Shown: piece after piece, positions 26,721 to 40,363 of the stretch | How the letters are laid out: every line of letters begins with the position of its first letter | Position numbering within the stretch: position 1 is the stretch's first letter | Assembly (NCBI GenBank): GCA_028023455.1 | Contig: JAQFVV010012490.1 | Coordinates: 3,352,001-3,416,000 of the forward strand | Reading direction: 5' to 3' | DNA: 64,000 bases | From: Epiperipatus broadwayi | Taxonomy: Eukaryota > Onychophora > Udeonychophora > Euonychophora > Peripatidae | The notes under the pieces: generated by a model | Told to the model about the DNA's origin: nothing | Database searches by the model: none | The model's input: the letters and a program-made list of their open reading frames with translations, nothing else | Translations under genes and position numbers: made by a program

Positions 26721-29700
26721 ATATATTGTACATATATGTTCTCATTTCCCACACATATATGTTCTTTAATTTTTTTAAAAAAAATTTTTTCTTTTATATA
26801 GAGATTTATCTATGCGTGTATTATACATAATTTATAGATGATAGATTAATGAGCAGTAGTAGAGCGAGAATGTTATAAGAAATGATATTTAATATATTAT
26901 TTTTCTTATTATTAAATAAGTAATATATTCAGTTATTTAGTTCTATTTTTTAAAAATAAAACAGGCTAGAAAGGTGTAAAAAATGATCAGTAGATTAATA
27001 GATAAACTAAGCACATGTGTAGAGAGGAGTGTGAAAGAATGAGTGCAGCTGTTTTTGAACATAAAACATTTTACACAAATCTTTATTGACTATAGATTGC
27101 AAGCTTTATTGTTTTGTATTATCTGGATCTTGGACATCCAGAGAAGAAAGAAATGCTTTGACAGAATAAAAGTAATTATTAATCTTCTTGTTAATTACTA
27201 AAGACCGTCAACTTGTGAGAATTTAATTGCTATCTCCAAAATGACAACTATTGGTATGAGATTCCCCCCCCCTTTGATCAGAAATTTGGCATATAAAAAG
27301 AGTGAAACAATATTAAGAAAGGCAATTGTTAAAGTTAAAAAAAAGATGCAGTTGTTTTAAACCTTAAAAGAGATGGGCAGTTAAAGTAACACAGTTTTTT
27401 TAAGCAGAATATTCAGTTTTAAAGTGAAAAGAGATAAAAAAAATTGAAGAAGAAAATATGACACTTTAAAATCAGCATAAAGGATGTGCACCCATATAAA
27501 TAATTTCACTGCAAATTTAGTCTAAAGATATGGATTTAAATTGAATGCTTTAAAGGAAATTGGTAAAATAAGATATAATGGTACTGATATATATATATAT
27601 ATATTGGCTGTTGGTGAAACAATCAGGATCCCATGCTAAACTTGCTGTTTCTGTTCTTTGAAGATCTCACATCTATGAGTTAAATCACCAAGCTATCTGT
27701 GGATTCATATACCAGTCTATAATAACCAAAGAATGGCCAAATTCAAATTCAACCACAAATGCTATCTGAGAGGCTTCTTTTTTGTCTCCTGGCCTATTAA
27801 AGAATCATCACCTTTGAATGGAGGGAGAAGAGAAAGGAAAAGAAGATGTATAAAAGCCATATAAGCAACCTCAATTAATCTATAAATCAATTTTTTTAAA
27901 AGTTTTCTTCACATTTATCTAAAAGTGTCTGCAATAACTCTTTTTAAAATGGTGGGAACAAGCAAACCAACCAGTTCATATTTTTTAATTTGTTACAATA
28001 TATTGTAACCCAGTGCTTTTGGCACTTGAATTTATTTAGCATTATTTCTGCATGAAATGAATGTTATTCTTTAAAAAAAATAAAAAGATAAAATAAAAGT
28101 GGTAATATTTAGTTATTAAAGTATGCTAATCATTTGCCTAGACATGGTTTGTGTGAATAAATAATATATTCCCTAATGCAATATCATGTTTTCAAAATGA
28201 CATGAATAATTTAAGTAAGATATTGTTATAAGAGCAAGTTAATATAATTTAAAACAAATATAATAATCTGTAGTTAGTTTTTAAATGGGTAGAGAAGAAA
28301 AGAAAAACATAAATGTCAATTAAATAATTTTAAGATCGTCTTATTCTAAGGAAAAGTAACTTCTGGTAAATTCATTTGAAAAAAATAATTTATGTGTAAT
28401 TAAAATCACAGATAATTATTGTTGGTTTGAATGTATTTATTATTTTCATTATTAAACTACTTTGTAATACATTTTAAATAATACTGAAAACTATATTATT
28501 GTAAAAAGTTTCTTTTCTCTTGTTTATGTTATAATCAAATGATTTCTTGGTAAAGGTTGCTAGAGTTAAAAAGAATGACCAATTCATACTCAAGTCATTT
28601 TTTATATAGTCTGCTCCTGTCTTTCAAAAGTTTAACAGTGCAAAATTTTATAACATTATAATTTTTTTATTTTGAAAATAATAAATTGGCAAGATAATTA
28701 AAATTTCATCTAAAATGAATGGGTAACAGTTTTGGTAAGGCATTCTGCAATTTTATGTTATTTTCTACAATTTAAAAACTTCTTACATTTAATAATTATT
28801 GCTTTTAGAGTTCTTCAACAAAGTTAAAAATGAAAGAATTAACTAAAAGGATCAGGCAAAGTCTTATTTTACATAAATTAAGGAAAACAAATATTTTCCA
28901 AGTTGGAAATAATTATCTAATAACATGTTCTTTATTAGTATTTTTCTGGTACAGAAGAAAAATAGGTAGAAAGAATAAAAAAAAAACAACAAAGAACTAG
29001 AAACATTTTTTAGTGCTTTTTAAAAATAAATTGTCTGCATTATCAATAATGGAGAAATTGTATACAGAAAAATATATTTAATTCACTACTAACTGTCTAG
29101 GAAAAATAATAATCATAATAATAATAAACAATATATCCTGCATTTTTTTTAAAGGAAAAAGAAAAACTTTCTTGAAGTAAATATGAAAATTAAATATGTG
29201 CATTCTTTAAAAGAAAAATACTATTTGGAAAATAAAGTGCTAAGATTATGAAAGATAGCTTAATAATTTCTTTATTGACTTAAGAATAAAATTAAAATAT
29301 GAAGTATACTGTATGCAAGGTGAAATTCTTATAACTTCACCCATTCTATAATTCAACTTCTGTTATTATCATAGTAATCTATAGGAAATAGTGTGCATTT
29401 TCTTCTATGTTCTAGCTAGCTAATTATATGTATAATATTCAAATAATGTGTCTGTTTATCGTCAATGTTATAATATTCATTTTCGTTAGGATCCAAATTT
29501 TTATCATTATAATCCAATTGGGAATTAAGCTTTGTTTTACTATTTTTTAAGCTTATTATTATAAGGACCAAAGAAAATAAAACTTTTCATTGAAAAAAAA
29601 AAAGCGTTTATTACTTTCAATGTTTTGTAAAATGTAACTGGATGGAAACTCTTTACCTGGATGGACAGCTCAGCAGAGAAATAGTTCTGCTAATGAGATA

Positions 29701-30050
29701 ATGTGTATTTGTTTATTTAATTTTTTTTTAAAAGAAAAACTAATTGGTAAAAATTTTATTTTGTGTTATAATATCAATGTATGTTAGGATTTATATCTGT
29801 CACATATTTTAATGATCTTGTAATGATAAGTGTATGTTTTACTATCATTACTCTGGGTTAAGTTTGTATTTAATGTGAAGTAATACTTATGAAATATATC
29901 TGATTTATTACATGCAACTGGAGATATGAACTTTGCATGTGAGGATTTAAAGAAAAAAGTTTTATATTTATTTTAATGGGTAAAACCATATTTAAATTTA
30001 TCAGAGATAACTCTAAAAAGAAAAAGGCTATAACAAGATATTTCTTGTTT
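26721..30050. other. AT-rich intron sequence with an AT microsatellite
   Basis: An (AT)n tract lies at about 27587-27605. 27605-27830 is less AT-rich ('ggctgttggtgaaacaatc'), possibly an old SINE or dead element, but it is not identified. The rest is featureless. Confidence 0.4.
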
Positions 30051-30056
30051 AAAGTG

Positions 30057-30123
30057 TCAACAGAATTTATATTGTATTAACTAAGTATAGTATCAACAGA
30101 ATTTATATTGTATTAACTAAGTA
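30057..30123. repeat. Perfect 36-bp-period tandem duplication
   Basis: The 31-bp string beginning 'tcaacagaatttatattgta' occurs at 30057-30087 and again at 30093-30123 with no difference, separated by five bases. It is a recent slippage or repair duplication. Confidence 0.9.
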
Positions 30124-33100
30124 ATTTAGTAAGTTATTCTTTAATAGCACATCCACTTTATTTAGTTTAAGCTGGTATGCTACCCATTGCTTTTGAATAT
30201 TCCTTCATTAAAATTAAAATTATTAAACTTTTCTGCTGTCAGGTCCATTGGTTTCAGATATTGATTGAAGTATACATTTAATATAGGTTTATTCTTATTA
30301 GTATGTTTTACTATCTTGCCTAAGTGTAGAGTTGGTATATGCTTAATATCAGCATATTTTAATATTTATAATGTATTTTATTTTGTGGGATGAAAATGCT
30401 CTCCCCAAAATACTTTATTTTTCCATGGGAGGATTAGTTTTTGATATAATGTTATGGTATGTTTGATAGTCCATGTGATCGAGTCTCATGAATAGAACGA
30501 TCAAGAGTTGATATAATATTTAGTATACTTAAGCTATTTTAAATTTCAAAAGAGAATTATACTTGGTGTGTGTTCGTTTCTTTAGGTGGTGAGATATAAA
30601 TTCCACACCTATACGTTTTATGCCTGAATAGTAGGCAAGAAACCACCAAATACTTCAGTGTCATATTTTACTCTGCAGACATTATTTGTTATTCTGCATT
30701 CCTCATGTGAAATTAAAGATAGTTCCACCATAGAAGGTGTTGATTATTGTGCTCTTTTAAAAGTTATGGCAAGGGTAAATATTAGATTTGATGTGTTAGT
30801 TCCTCAAGGTGCACTTTAGTATCAGTATTTCCTTAGTAATTGAGATCAATATCTGTATTGTGTTACCGAGCCTTGCTAGTAGTTCACAAGCAAACCAATG
30901 AAGAAAGTTAATTTAAAAAATAGTGCATATTTTAAAATGCTTATTTATTGAGGGAATGTTCGAACATAATATTTAGTATTAATTAAGAGTTAAGAAATAT
31001 TCTTAGCGTGCATTACAACATTCATAATTAAAATATTTATCATAATATAGGTGGACATTGGGTTAAGCATGAAATGGTGAGTGGGACTTCTAATCAATGA
31101 CCCATAACTAGTAATAAGTTATTTAATTATAAATCATAACTTAGTTAACTTTATTAGTAATAGAGTTAATATTTTAAAAGGATTGTATTGAACCCATTTT
31201 ATTAAAGTACACAAATCATATGTAATTATTTTGCATACTTCATATCATAATATTAATAAATGACTAACAAAAATAGAGTCAATAACTCAAAGTAAAAGAT
31301 TTATAGAAAGTTTACTAAATTTACAGATTAGTGTATTAGTAAATCAGATGCACATTTTGACTAATTAATCCAGTGCAATAGCATGACTTCAACATGTATT
31401 AATTTATCATTTTAATTTGTACCCAAATAGTAGACAGATTAATGTGATGATTTATGTTTAGTATCAATGTGATATTATCTAATAAATTTGTACAATTTTT
31501 TTTTAGTTCTGTGTTAGTAATAAATTGTAGTCTTTTCAATATTCGTTGTGAATTCATTTTTTTTTTGTATGCCAAATGTAAGTGTGTTTGCACAATATTT
31601 GCAAAACATTTTCTTGAGTTCGAAATCATCTCAAACTTTTGAAATCTTAATATACCAGATAGACAAATTTATGCAGATCTGAATATTTCATTTCATTTTA
31701 TTTTAATGATAAATATTTATGGAATTGAAAACTTCAGACTAAACATTATGTAATTGTAAAAATGAATTTATTTCCAAGTTATTAACCCTGACTGCACATT
31801 ATTCCAGTTACATTTAGTTAAATTATTGAATTAATTAGTCTTAGTTAATTTATTGTGTTGTCATGGATGATGGAAGGATACAAAAAGCATCCTTGTCTTT
31901 TTATTATTCTGACTGAGATTCTGGATACAAAGTCGGTATTATTCAAAATTTTATGTGATTATGTCATTGCTGATCATATTTATCACCCCTTTAAATAATA
32001 TAGTAGTTGTTATGATATATGAAAACACATTAACTTTGAAGGAAAGTGAATGTTTCCTATAGCTTACCAGAATGCCAGTTATGTGTAACATCACAGTACT
32101 GTAGAGTCTTTTACTAAAGTAGACAAAGAAACTCTGAGATTATTATTATTATTATCATTATTCTTTATTTAAGAAATGATCGATTATTATTGATACTACA
32201 GCAATGTTGTACATAAAAGAATTTAATTTTCAATTGTGATATAAGAAAGGTATTTTCAGATCATATTGGCAAATGAATTACATAATGGATATTTTTTTTT
32301 TTTAGAAACATTAACAAGAACATGAGAAATTATCATCATTGTTTAAAAGTGCAAATACTTATAGCTCAGAGAATGTGTTTTTGATAAAGAGAGGATGTTA
32401 TTTTATTCTAAATTATTAATTAGGGAATGATGGCAGTTTTTCTATCTTTTCAAGATATTTATTTTATGATTTTAATTTCTTTATTTATCTTAACTGCATA
32501 TCATTGCAACTGAATTTATTATAACTAATCGACCACTGAACTAGGTTGAATTTGCACATTGGCGCATTTGCATGTCACCGAACAGAATATATTCAGAAGG
32601 TTAGAATATATATATATATGTGTGTGTATAAGGATATGTTTTATCAAATTGTCTCAGCATCCTCTGAAGATCCATCCAGATGAGGAAGCAAGTGATATAA
32701 TCACTAAACCTATATTTTCATTTTTACCAGAGATAAGGCAAGTATAGTCAATGAGGATGCCTTCATTGACTGAATTCAATAAACTAATGTTGCTACAATC
32801 TCTGAATCCATGCCCTTCCTATTCTGCAGATCTTCATTTCCATGCTCCATCCCCTGGACTTCAAACTTCTAGTATGAACATACAATTTTTATTGGTGGAT
32901 TACACATGTATTGGAATTTCAAAATTGAATTTTTTTACATTACTTATTATTTTAATCATATTATTATCACTTATAAACAAAATTCAAATAATAGTATGGT
33001 GAGAAGAATAAAGAAATTTAGATTTAAATTAACAAACGATTTAATAACTTAAAATAATAAATATAAATATTGAAAATACACAATTAAACAAAAGTTTTCA

Positions 33101-33299
33101 GTTGTAAATCATACCTTGGATAACTGAGTTAATAAAAGATATTCAGGATGTCATTTACTATATGTAAATGACATGTGTCAAATATACACAAAACAATTTT
33201 ATAATTAATTTATGGTTGCCTGATTTTATATATCTTGATATTTTTAAATATTATATTAAAGAATTTATTGATTATGTATATCAATATCTAATTAAAATA
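30124..33299. other. Gene-free intron sequence
   Basis: Two stretches are more complex than average. 30560-30900 is not recognised. 32640-32880 could encode HPLKIHPDEEASDIITKP after the acceptor-like 'tgtctcag', but it stops within 30 codons and has no partner exon. A short AT/GT microsatellite lies near 32606-32630. Confidence 0.35.
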
Positions 33300-33600
33300 T
33301 ATCATCGCCATCATCTATCTCCATGTAACCTGCATCACTGGAAAAATATGCAAAAAATATCTCTGAAGTAATCTGCAACAAGACTTATTTCTAACTAAAA
33401 GCATAACTCTCCCTAACTTTACGTGTTTAGCCAGACTTGAAAAATTATTAAAAAAATTGATAAATTCATTATGTGTTAGCCTGACATGAAATAAATATAT
33501 GGAAGAAAATGAATAAATTAACAGTATGCATTATCTTAGAAATACGTGTTAATGGAGAACTTTTTGAGCGTAGAGTGGAGAAGCCTTCGAGAAAAAAAAT
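33300..33600 (+). repeat. Diverged duplicate of 34100-34475
   Basis: Shared landmarks in the same order are 'catctatctccatgtaac', 'catcactggaaaaatatg', 'ctgaagtaatctgcaac' and 'gaataaattaacagtatgca'. The second copy lies about 800 bp to the right. The family is not identified. Confidence 0.7.
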
Positions 33601-34099
33601 ACAGTGTTTTCAGAATCAGTGTAATTAATCTGATTATCTTGTTTTTCTTTTGGCAGGAAAAAAACTAATTAAAAAGGAATTTCCAAAAATTATGATTCTG
33701 ATTTAAGTTTTTAACTTGTTTACCAGTTTTAATTTTAGATGGAAATATCTAAACAATGTTTTTGTAAACTCAATTGGTTAGTAGTAAATTTTGTCATGAG
33801 GGAAACAGAATTGTAATTGGATGGTGGCATGTTTGTTCCAAAAATAGGGATATGGATAAATCATTAGACCTGTGTCTTGTAAAAGGTCAGTCTTAATTAA
33901 GTGTGGAAGATGATGGTAGAAGTCTTGATCCAGTTGCTGAAGAGAGCTTCTGAAGAAGACAGTATGAGATTTTTAATCAAGCTGCTGAGGACAGCAATAA
34001 TTCTTACCTCAGCTATTAAATATATTGATGCAGAAGTTCAGCTATTTAAAAATGTTTTCTAAAATGAGGATGAATATGTGTCAAATTTAGTTAAAAACT

Positions 34100-34475
34100 A
34101 ATCATCATCTATGTCCATGTAATTTGCTTCACTGGAAAAATGTAAAAGTGAAAAAAATACCCCTGAAGTAATCTGCCACAAACCTTGAGTCCAACCAAAA
34201 GCATGAATGTTTCTGTCTTTATATATTAGCCTGATCTGGAAAATTATTAGAAAGAAAATGGATACATTCTTTCTGTGTTAACTTGAAAATATTGCATGGA
34301 GAATGGATAAATTAACTGTGTGCATTATCCTGGAACCAAGAAGTCTTCAAAAAGAAAATCAACATAGAAACTGTCTTTCTGTGTGTTAATCTGAAAGTAT
34401 TGCATGGATAATGGATAAATTAACTGTGTGCATTATCCTGGAACCAAGAAGCCTTCAAGAAGAAAATCAACATAG
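34100..34475 (+). repeat. Second copy plus ~106 bp tandem duplication
   Basis: This copy matches 33300-33600. Its last part is itself tandemly duplicated: units start near 34270 and 34376, and both contain 'gtgtgcattatcctggaacc'. The two tandem units are almost identical, so this step is younger than the larger duplication. Confidence 0.85.
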
Positions 34476-35120
34476 AAACTGGAAATTATAAGTGTCAAAG
34501 AAAAACTTAAAAGAAAATAAAATTATGGTAAAGTATTTTTTAATGTGCACATTACCTCTAAAATTATAATACATTTTTTATAGAAATAATACTTGATCAT
34601 AATGAGCAATTTTATTAATTTAACATTTTCTTATGAAATGTGTTTTTTTCCTCTGATTTTTTCCTTCAAAAGTATACAAAGGGTTGAGCAAATTTAATTC
34701 ATTATCTCTGATTAAAAAATTGTTTTTCAATTTTACTTATTGAAAAGGAAATAATTCAATGATAGAAAAGTTAATTAAATTAATAAATCAAAATCAAATG
34801 ATGAATCACTTTTGTTATATGAAATTATATTTTTTGATAAAATGTATAAGTTTGAATTATCATATTATCATTTCATTTTTAATTTTTTTACATATTAATT
34901 AGTTAGTGTATTAAATAATTGTTTAAAATAATATTTTAGTGATAATGTCTTATTCTTCCAGATATTTGTTCTATGAATTGGCAGTGTGTGTGACTTAACT
35001 TTATTACAAATTAGTGGTTTAGAAATTTTAAATTACCCCAGTAAAATTATTTAAAATGGAATAAGCTGTTATATTTATTTATCTCTTGTTTTCAGTTACA
35101 ATTCATATATTCTTATAATC
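34476..35120. other. AT-rich intron sequence
   Basis: No feature is supported. Confidence 0.4.
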
Positions 35121-35124
35121 TTGA

Positions 35125-35420
35125 GCTAGCTCTAGAGCATAATGGTTATTTAGATGGATGTAGGGGTATATGTTGGTGGTTGAAATCCAGATAACTCTCA
35201 TTGGCACAAAAGTATCACCTTTAAAGTCCATTCACTGCATTTCATTTGTTTAATTAGAAATTTAGTATATAGTTGATGAGATACTAATGGTATCTTATGC
35301 CCAGAGCAATGATGATGAGCAGCATGTATAGTGTCCCAGCATTATTAGCACCACCCAATGGGTGTATTTCTAAATAACTTGGCAATGGCTAGATAATTAG
35401 CCTGGTTGTAATGTACCTCT
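35125..35420 (+). mobile_element. tRNA-derived SINE-like element
   Basis: A Pol III-like A box ('tagagcataatgg', 35136-35148) is followed about 40 bases later by a B box ('ggttgaaatcc', 35178-35188). A more complex tail ('agcagcatgtatagtgtccc', 'accacccaatgggtgtattt') extends to about 35400. It fits an old tRNA-derived SINE with a body region. It does not fold as an intact tRNA. Confidence 0.5.
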
Positions 35421-36690
35421 TTTAAATCCAGTCACAAGGATGACTATTGATTGCTGAGTTAATTGTTGGTGTATAATGCTGGACAATTAGTAGTTTATAA
35501 CTTATTATTAGGATAATTACTTATATAGTTTTATTATTTGCTGATTTCATGCTCCTTATTTATTTCTTATATATTTGGTCCTTCCTTATGATAAGTGTGA
35601 TGATGTTTTTCCATCACCCATATTTACAGCTTTAACACTGTTTACCATTACAATATATTTTAGAAGGTAATACTTATTATACATCATATTTCATTATTAT
35701 TTATTTTGTTTTGGACAATGTTCTGTGAGTAAAAGTAAGAAATCATTAAGATTATTATTTTTATTCTATCGTTTAAATGTACTTAAATCACTTCCTCATG
35801 ATCTAATTTAATTTAAAAATGAAAATTTCTCATTTTAAAAGACAAATTTCTCTTTTGCATGCACATACTCTCTTCTATACATTTCAGTTGGATTAAAAGT
35901 CCATTTAAACTATAATAAATTAAATTATATGCATATGTGATCCACATATAAGATCACAATATAAGGTAAGTCATCTTAATAAATAGCCTACAGCAGGGCA
36001 AAGGCATTTCTAACATCCCTTCATAGAGAAACAGTGAAGACATAAACTTTCCAATTATCAAATAGTAAAGATTTAATTGAATTTTTATCCCTGCTTTACT
36101 TTCCAGCTAAGGATATTATTGACCAATGGTAGATAAATACTTAGGATGGCTTCTATTTTTTATCAATGGATGCATTTTTTCCAACATAAATTTTATCAAT
36201 GAACAGCTTTCCATTGGTATTAAAATATACATTATAAGAAAGCACTGAAATTTATTTTAATAATTATGTATATGTTATTTAAATATATATAATGGTCAAG
36301 AAGGTTAAAAATACAATTTTATTCCACATAATAAAATATAAATACTTCAAATATGAGAAAAGGCTTTTCTATATTAGGAACAGTAATTCAATTTATTTAT
36401 TTTACTCTGGAGTCATCTTTTATAAGCTCAAGTAATCAATGGACACCGGGTGATAGTGCCATATTCTGATCCTTAAACTAATTTCTGACCGTTAACCATA
36501 TTCATCTGTAATTTCATTTTATTATCAATTTCATTTTTTAATATTATCAACATTTGAAAATAATGCTTACAAAATGACAACTAAATAATTGTTTAAAAGA
36601 AAAAATATCCATGAAATTTTAATATCTTTATATAGGTTTAAATACTTTGAATGAGAAATAATGAAAAATAAACTATTACTCACCAGATGT
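35421..36690. other. AT-rich intron sequence
   Basis: No exon, RNA gene or clear repeat was recognised. Confidence 0.4.
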
Positions 36691-36695
36691 AGTAA

Positions 36696-37560
36696 TTGCA
36701 AAATTATGAGGCATTGTATATGAGAGATGCAAAAACTAAAATGAAAATGTTCGGTAGATTGCAATTTATGGATAATAAGAGAATAGCCAAAATAGTTTTT
36801 AATTGGGTTATGAATAAAGGACAGGCAACAAGCTGGGTGAGAAAGGTAATATGGTATGCAAAAGATTTGGATAAAAGCTTTATGTCAATATATTTATATA
36901 AAAGGTGGGATGATTGTGTTAGGAAAATTATTGAGTGTTATAGTGCCAAGAAATGGGATAGAAGAATAGATGCATCAATAAAAAATAGGATGTTGGAGAG
37001 AAGAAAAAATAGTATGGAGAGTAAAAAGTTTAAATATATATAAAAGTAAAGAGAATATTGGATGTGAATTAATTTATAATAATAGCAAGGAGAGTAGTTT
37101 ACTGTTTAGGGCTCAAACAGAATTTTTAGCAACAAGGAAATATGCACATAAATGGAAAAATATGGGTAATTTAGTCTACAAGTTATAAAGAGGAAGGCAT
37201 AGAAAATATTAGGCATCTGTTAATTGAATGTAAATGCCTACAAGCAGAGGGAGAACAAATAATGAAGATGTGTAAGAATAAATATAAACAAAGTGATTAT
37301 ACAGAAAGTGGGTTCTTGGTTTTTATGCTGGATTTGGGAAAAGGGGGATTTAAATATAAAGGCTATAGAGTTGATAAAGATTATGCTGTGGAAATGGAAT
37401 GGAGCAGGATAGAGAAGAATATGGAAAAACAGAATGGGGAATGGAAAAGGAAGGTGAGGTGGCTAACAGGGTTCTCTGGGCATAGTGACTAATAAATTTT
37501 TGATTTTGATAAAGGAGAAGCCGCAGTGCATCATATCACATCACATCACACTGAGCAGTT
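36696..37560 (+). pseudogene. 3' end of a dead LINE, family 2
   Basis: Two open pieces (36696-37043, 115 codons; 37262-37492, 76 codons) flank a frameshifted middle. The first begins TKMKMFGRLQFMDNKRIAK, similar to the 'K-x-x-x-F-G-x-x-x-x-M-x-x-x-R-I' post-reverse-transcriptase segment of non-LTR elements, and includes KRWDDCVRKI. The middle reads, with shifts, LLFRAQTEFLATRKYAHKW and EEGIENIRHLLIECKCLQ, the typical terminal Cys-His knuckle (C-x-x-C-x-x-x-x-E-x-x-x-H-x-x-x-x-C). The element ends in an ATCACATCACATCAC simple-repeat tail at about 37530-37552, as many LINEs do. It is antisense to the TTLL gene, in intron 2. The reverse-transcriptase core is missing (5' truncation). Confidence 0.75.
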
Positions 37561-40081
37561 TTCATTCTATATTTTATTCTATAATTAAGAATAATTATAT
37601 ATACTTTCTGACCAATACTGGATAGTTAGCTGTTAGTTGGGTTAGTTATAGACATTGATATGTCAAATAAAAATTTTAAGCTTGATTAAAATATGAACAA
37701 TATTCAAATTCGGGACAAAGATATGACAAGTGAATAGGTGACCATTGAATAATAAAATATATTTAACATCTATAATGCAATGACTAAAAAAAAACGATTC
37801 TGTTAATAAACATAAATAGTTAAACAATAAATCTTAAAAAAAAATGTTTATAAAACTAAAGGCTAAATGATCATTATTTAGTTTGTGAAATTTTTTTGTT
37901 AACATAGAATAACAATTAATAAACATTACAAAAAATATGTAAAAATTACAACTAAGACATAGATTCAACCAGTGATTTTATTAAGTTATTCAATTTTACC
38001 ACTGTATGCATAATTTTGAAATCAATTAACTATGTGGCTTATGGTTTGTCTATCCACACATTTTTAAAGCAGATAAGTGCTATACCTGTGAATGTTTTTA
38101 AATTTGTTAACAAGATCATGGAAATGTTTAGGAAGATCAAATTAACCTGATTTTATTGTTGGAAAACTTGTTTATAGCCCTACAAGAAATTATTTTTTAT
38201 GCTATAAATTTTTAGATCTTTGAAGAAATTTTTGACTGAGAATCCAGAAAGGGGGTCCCTGCTTTGGAACATGTTTTAGATGATAAAGTTGTATTTTAAA
38301 ATAATCAAAATTTTGACGTATTTATAGTTTTATCTATTTCTGTAAAATAATTGTCTTCTGATATATAGTATATAAAATGTGAGAGGTAGGGAAACATTTC
38401 AACAGATGGACTTGAGTGGTCCAGTAATATTTCTCATGGTTTAAATTTAGATGTATATTCAAATGTTTACTTTGAGCACTTTTTCTCTAAATAAAAACAC
38501 AATATATAGCAGTAGAATATGTTAACATGAAGACAGCTGCCCTTATAACATTTGTATCATAACCCTAAGTAGTCCCACTTAGCATTCCAAGGAGATAATT
38601 CCTAAATATTAATTTAAATGAAATCTTTAATAGATAAGGAAAATAAGTTAGGCTTCCAACCAAAGATTATTACTAAGTAGCATAAAGTAGGATTGTGCTT
38701 TAGTCTGCTTTCTTGTTATTTAAATAAAGACTTGAGCATACATTCTTTATGGTATTAAAAATAAATTATCTAGAATTTGAAAAAAAAAAATCCAAAATTT
38801 TTCACATTCTTATTAAGAAACTCTTTCACTTCTGGAAAAGTTCTCTTTCATTTAGTCAAAGTAAAATCATCAGTTGAGATGAATTTTCTGTATTACATTT
38901 GTGAAAGATCACTGATGAATATGTTAAATAAAAGTAGGTGAAAGAAGTAAATCCTGTGGACTATCTGCAAAATTTTCCATTTTCTATTAGAGAGTATTTG
39001 GTTAAATGAATTAATACAGTTCTTGCATTTAAAAAAAATCGATAGACTTTTAGAATAAAACTATTTATCAAACAGAATCATAAACTGAAGCTTAATGCAG
39101 GAACCTTTTCTATGCAAATTGTTAAGGATAAAACTTGTTCATAGCAGCTTTTTTCCTGATCTAAATTCAACCTGTTATAAATGTTTTCAAATATTGGCAG
39201 AATTTTTGCTAAAATTATTTTTTAAATATTTTATAGGCAACACAAATAAGTTTTGGATCATTATTAGATTTATTAGAGTTTAAGACCATTTTAGTTATGT
39301 TTTCAGGCCATTAGTTTTGCAATAGTTTTTGTGTGAAAAATGTTACTAAATAATTTTTCCCACTATCTTTTAATTTTAGCTCCAAACTTTTTATAGAAAC
39401 ATAGGAAGAATGTTATTTGTGGAATCTTTCTTTTTAAAACAACTAAAGAGAAGTTCAAGTTTAACAATAATTACTGTTTTTATTATGTTGAAATTAGATA
39501 AAAAATGTGAAAGAGAAATTTTAAAGTTTTGCTCTAATAATGATTTTTCTGGTTCTGTCAATTTGGGAATTAAAAGTCAGATATATATGATTGGAAATCT
39601 CATTAGCAGTAATAACATATCACTAGATTTCATAAAGTTTTGCTTTACTATGGTCTCTTTCCACTTTTTTTTTCCAGCATATATTTTATAAGTTTATCAA
39701 CAATTTCAGAATTTTTTGGTAGAAAAACACTACTTACAAAATTAGGCAACTATTGATTGGTTAAGTTTTTGTGGATTTATTTCTTTGTTTATCCTCTAAC
39801 TAAGAATATCTAAACTGAAAGGCCAAGCTAAATTGGCTATAAAATAGCTATTGGGAAAAAATAACTAAGATTGCTTGAGAATCCTTAACTATCTAAAAAG
39901 TTTTATGCACCTCTCAGATTTGAACACTAGTTTAAAAGCATAACAAGCATAATATTTTTCATATACATAAAAAAGACTCTATATTTTATCTAAACAAATT
40001 GCCTTGACAATTCTAGAATTTATTTAAGCTTTGGCTATTCACATATGATATATACAAATAAAATGTATGTTAACTAAAAAC
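37561..40081. other. AT-rich intron sequence
   Basis: The ORFs of 62 and 93 codons at 39095 and 39410 have AT-driven composition and no recognisable motif, so I do not call them genes. Nothing else is supported. Confidence 0.4.
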
Positions 40082-40363
40082 TATTGTAATAACAATAAAA
40101 ATAATAAATAAAATGGTAATTAATTATTATATACAGTCTTTCAATCTGCAGAAATACTACTTTTGGTTAATTTCTTAACCCTCCTCAACTGCCATTAAAT
40201 TAAAAAAAAACATAATGTAAGTCTTTGCTTCCATTATGTTTTTTTGAATTTAAATGGTAGTTGAGGAGAGTTAAAGAATTAACTAAAAGTACTTCTGTGG
40301 ATTGAAAGACTGCATATAATAGTTAATTACCATTATATTTATTATTTTTATTGTTATATATAT
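40082..40363. mobile_element. Palindromic MITE (~280 bp)
   Basis: The left arm 40082-40201 and right arm 40246-40363 are reverse complements with few mismatches ('tctttcaatctgcagaaata' against 'cttctgtggattgaaaga'). They flank a ~45 bp loop that itself forms a small hairpin (aacataatg...cattatgtt). It has no coding capacity. Confidence 0.88.

Noticed and set aside
39095-39691. Two ORFs of 62 and 93 codons
   Set aside because: Composition is dominated by Phe, Leu, Ile, Asn and Lys as expected from AT-rich DNA, and no splice context or motif is seen.
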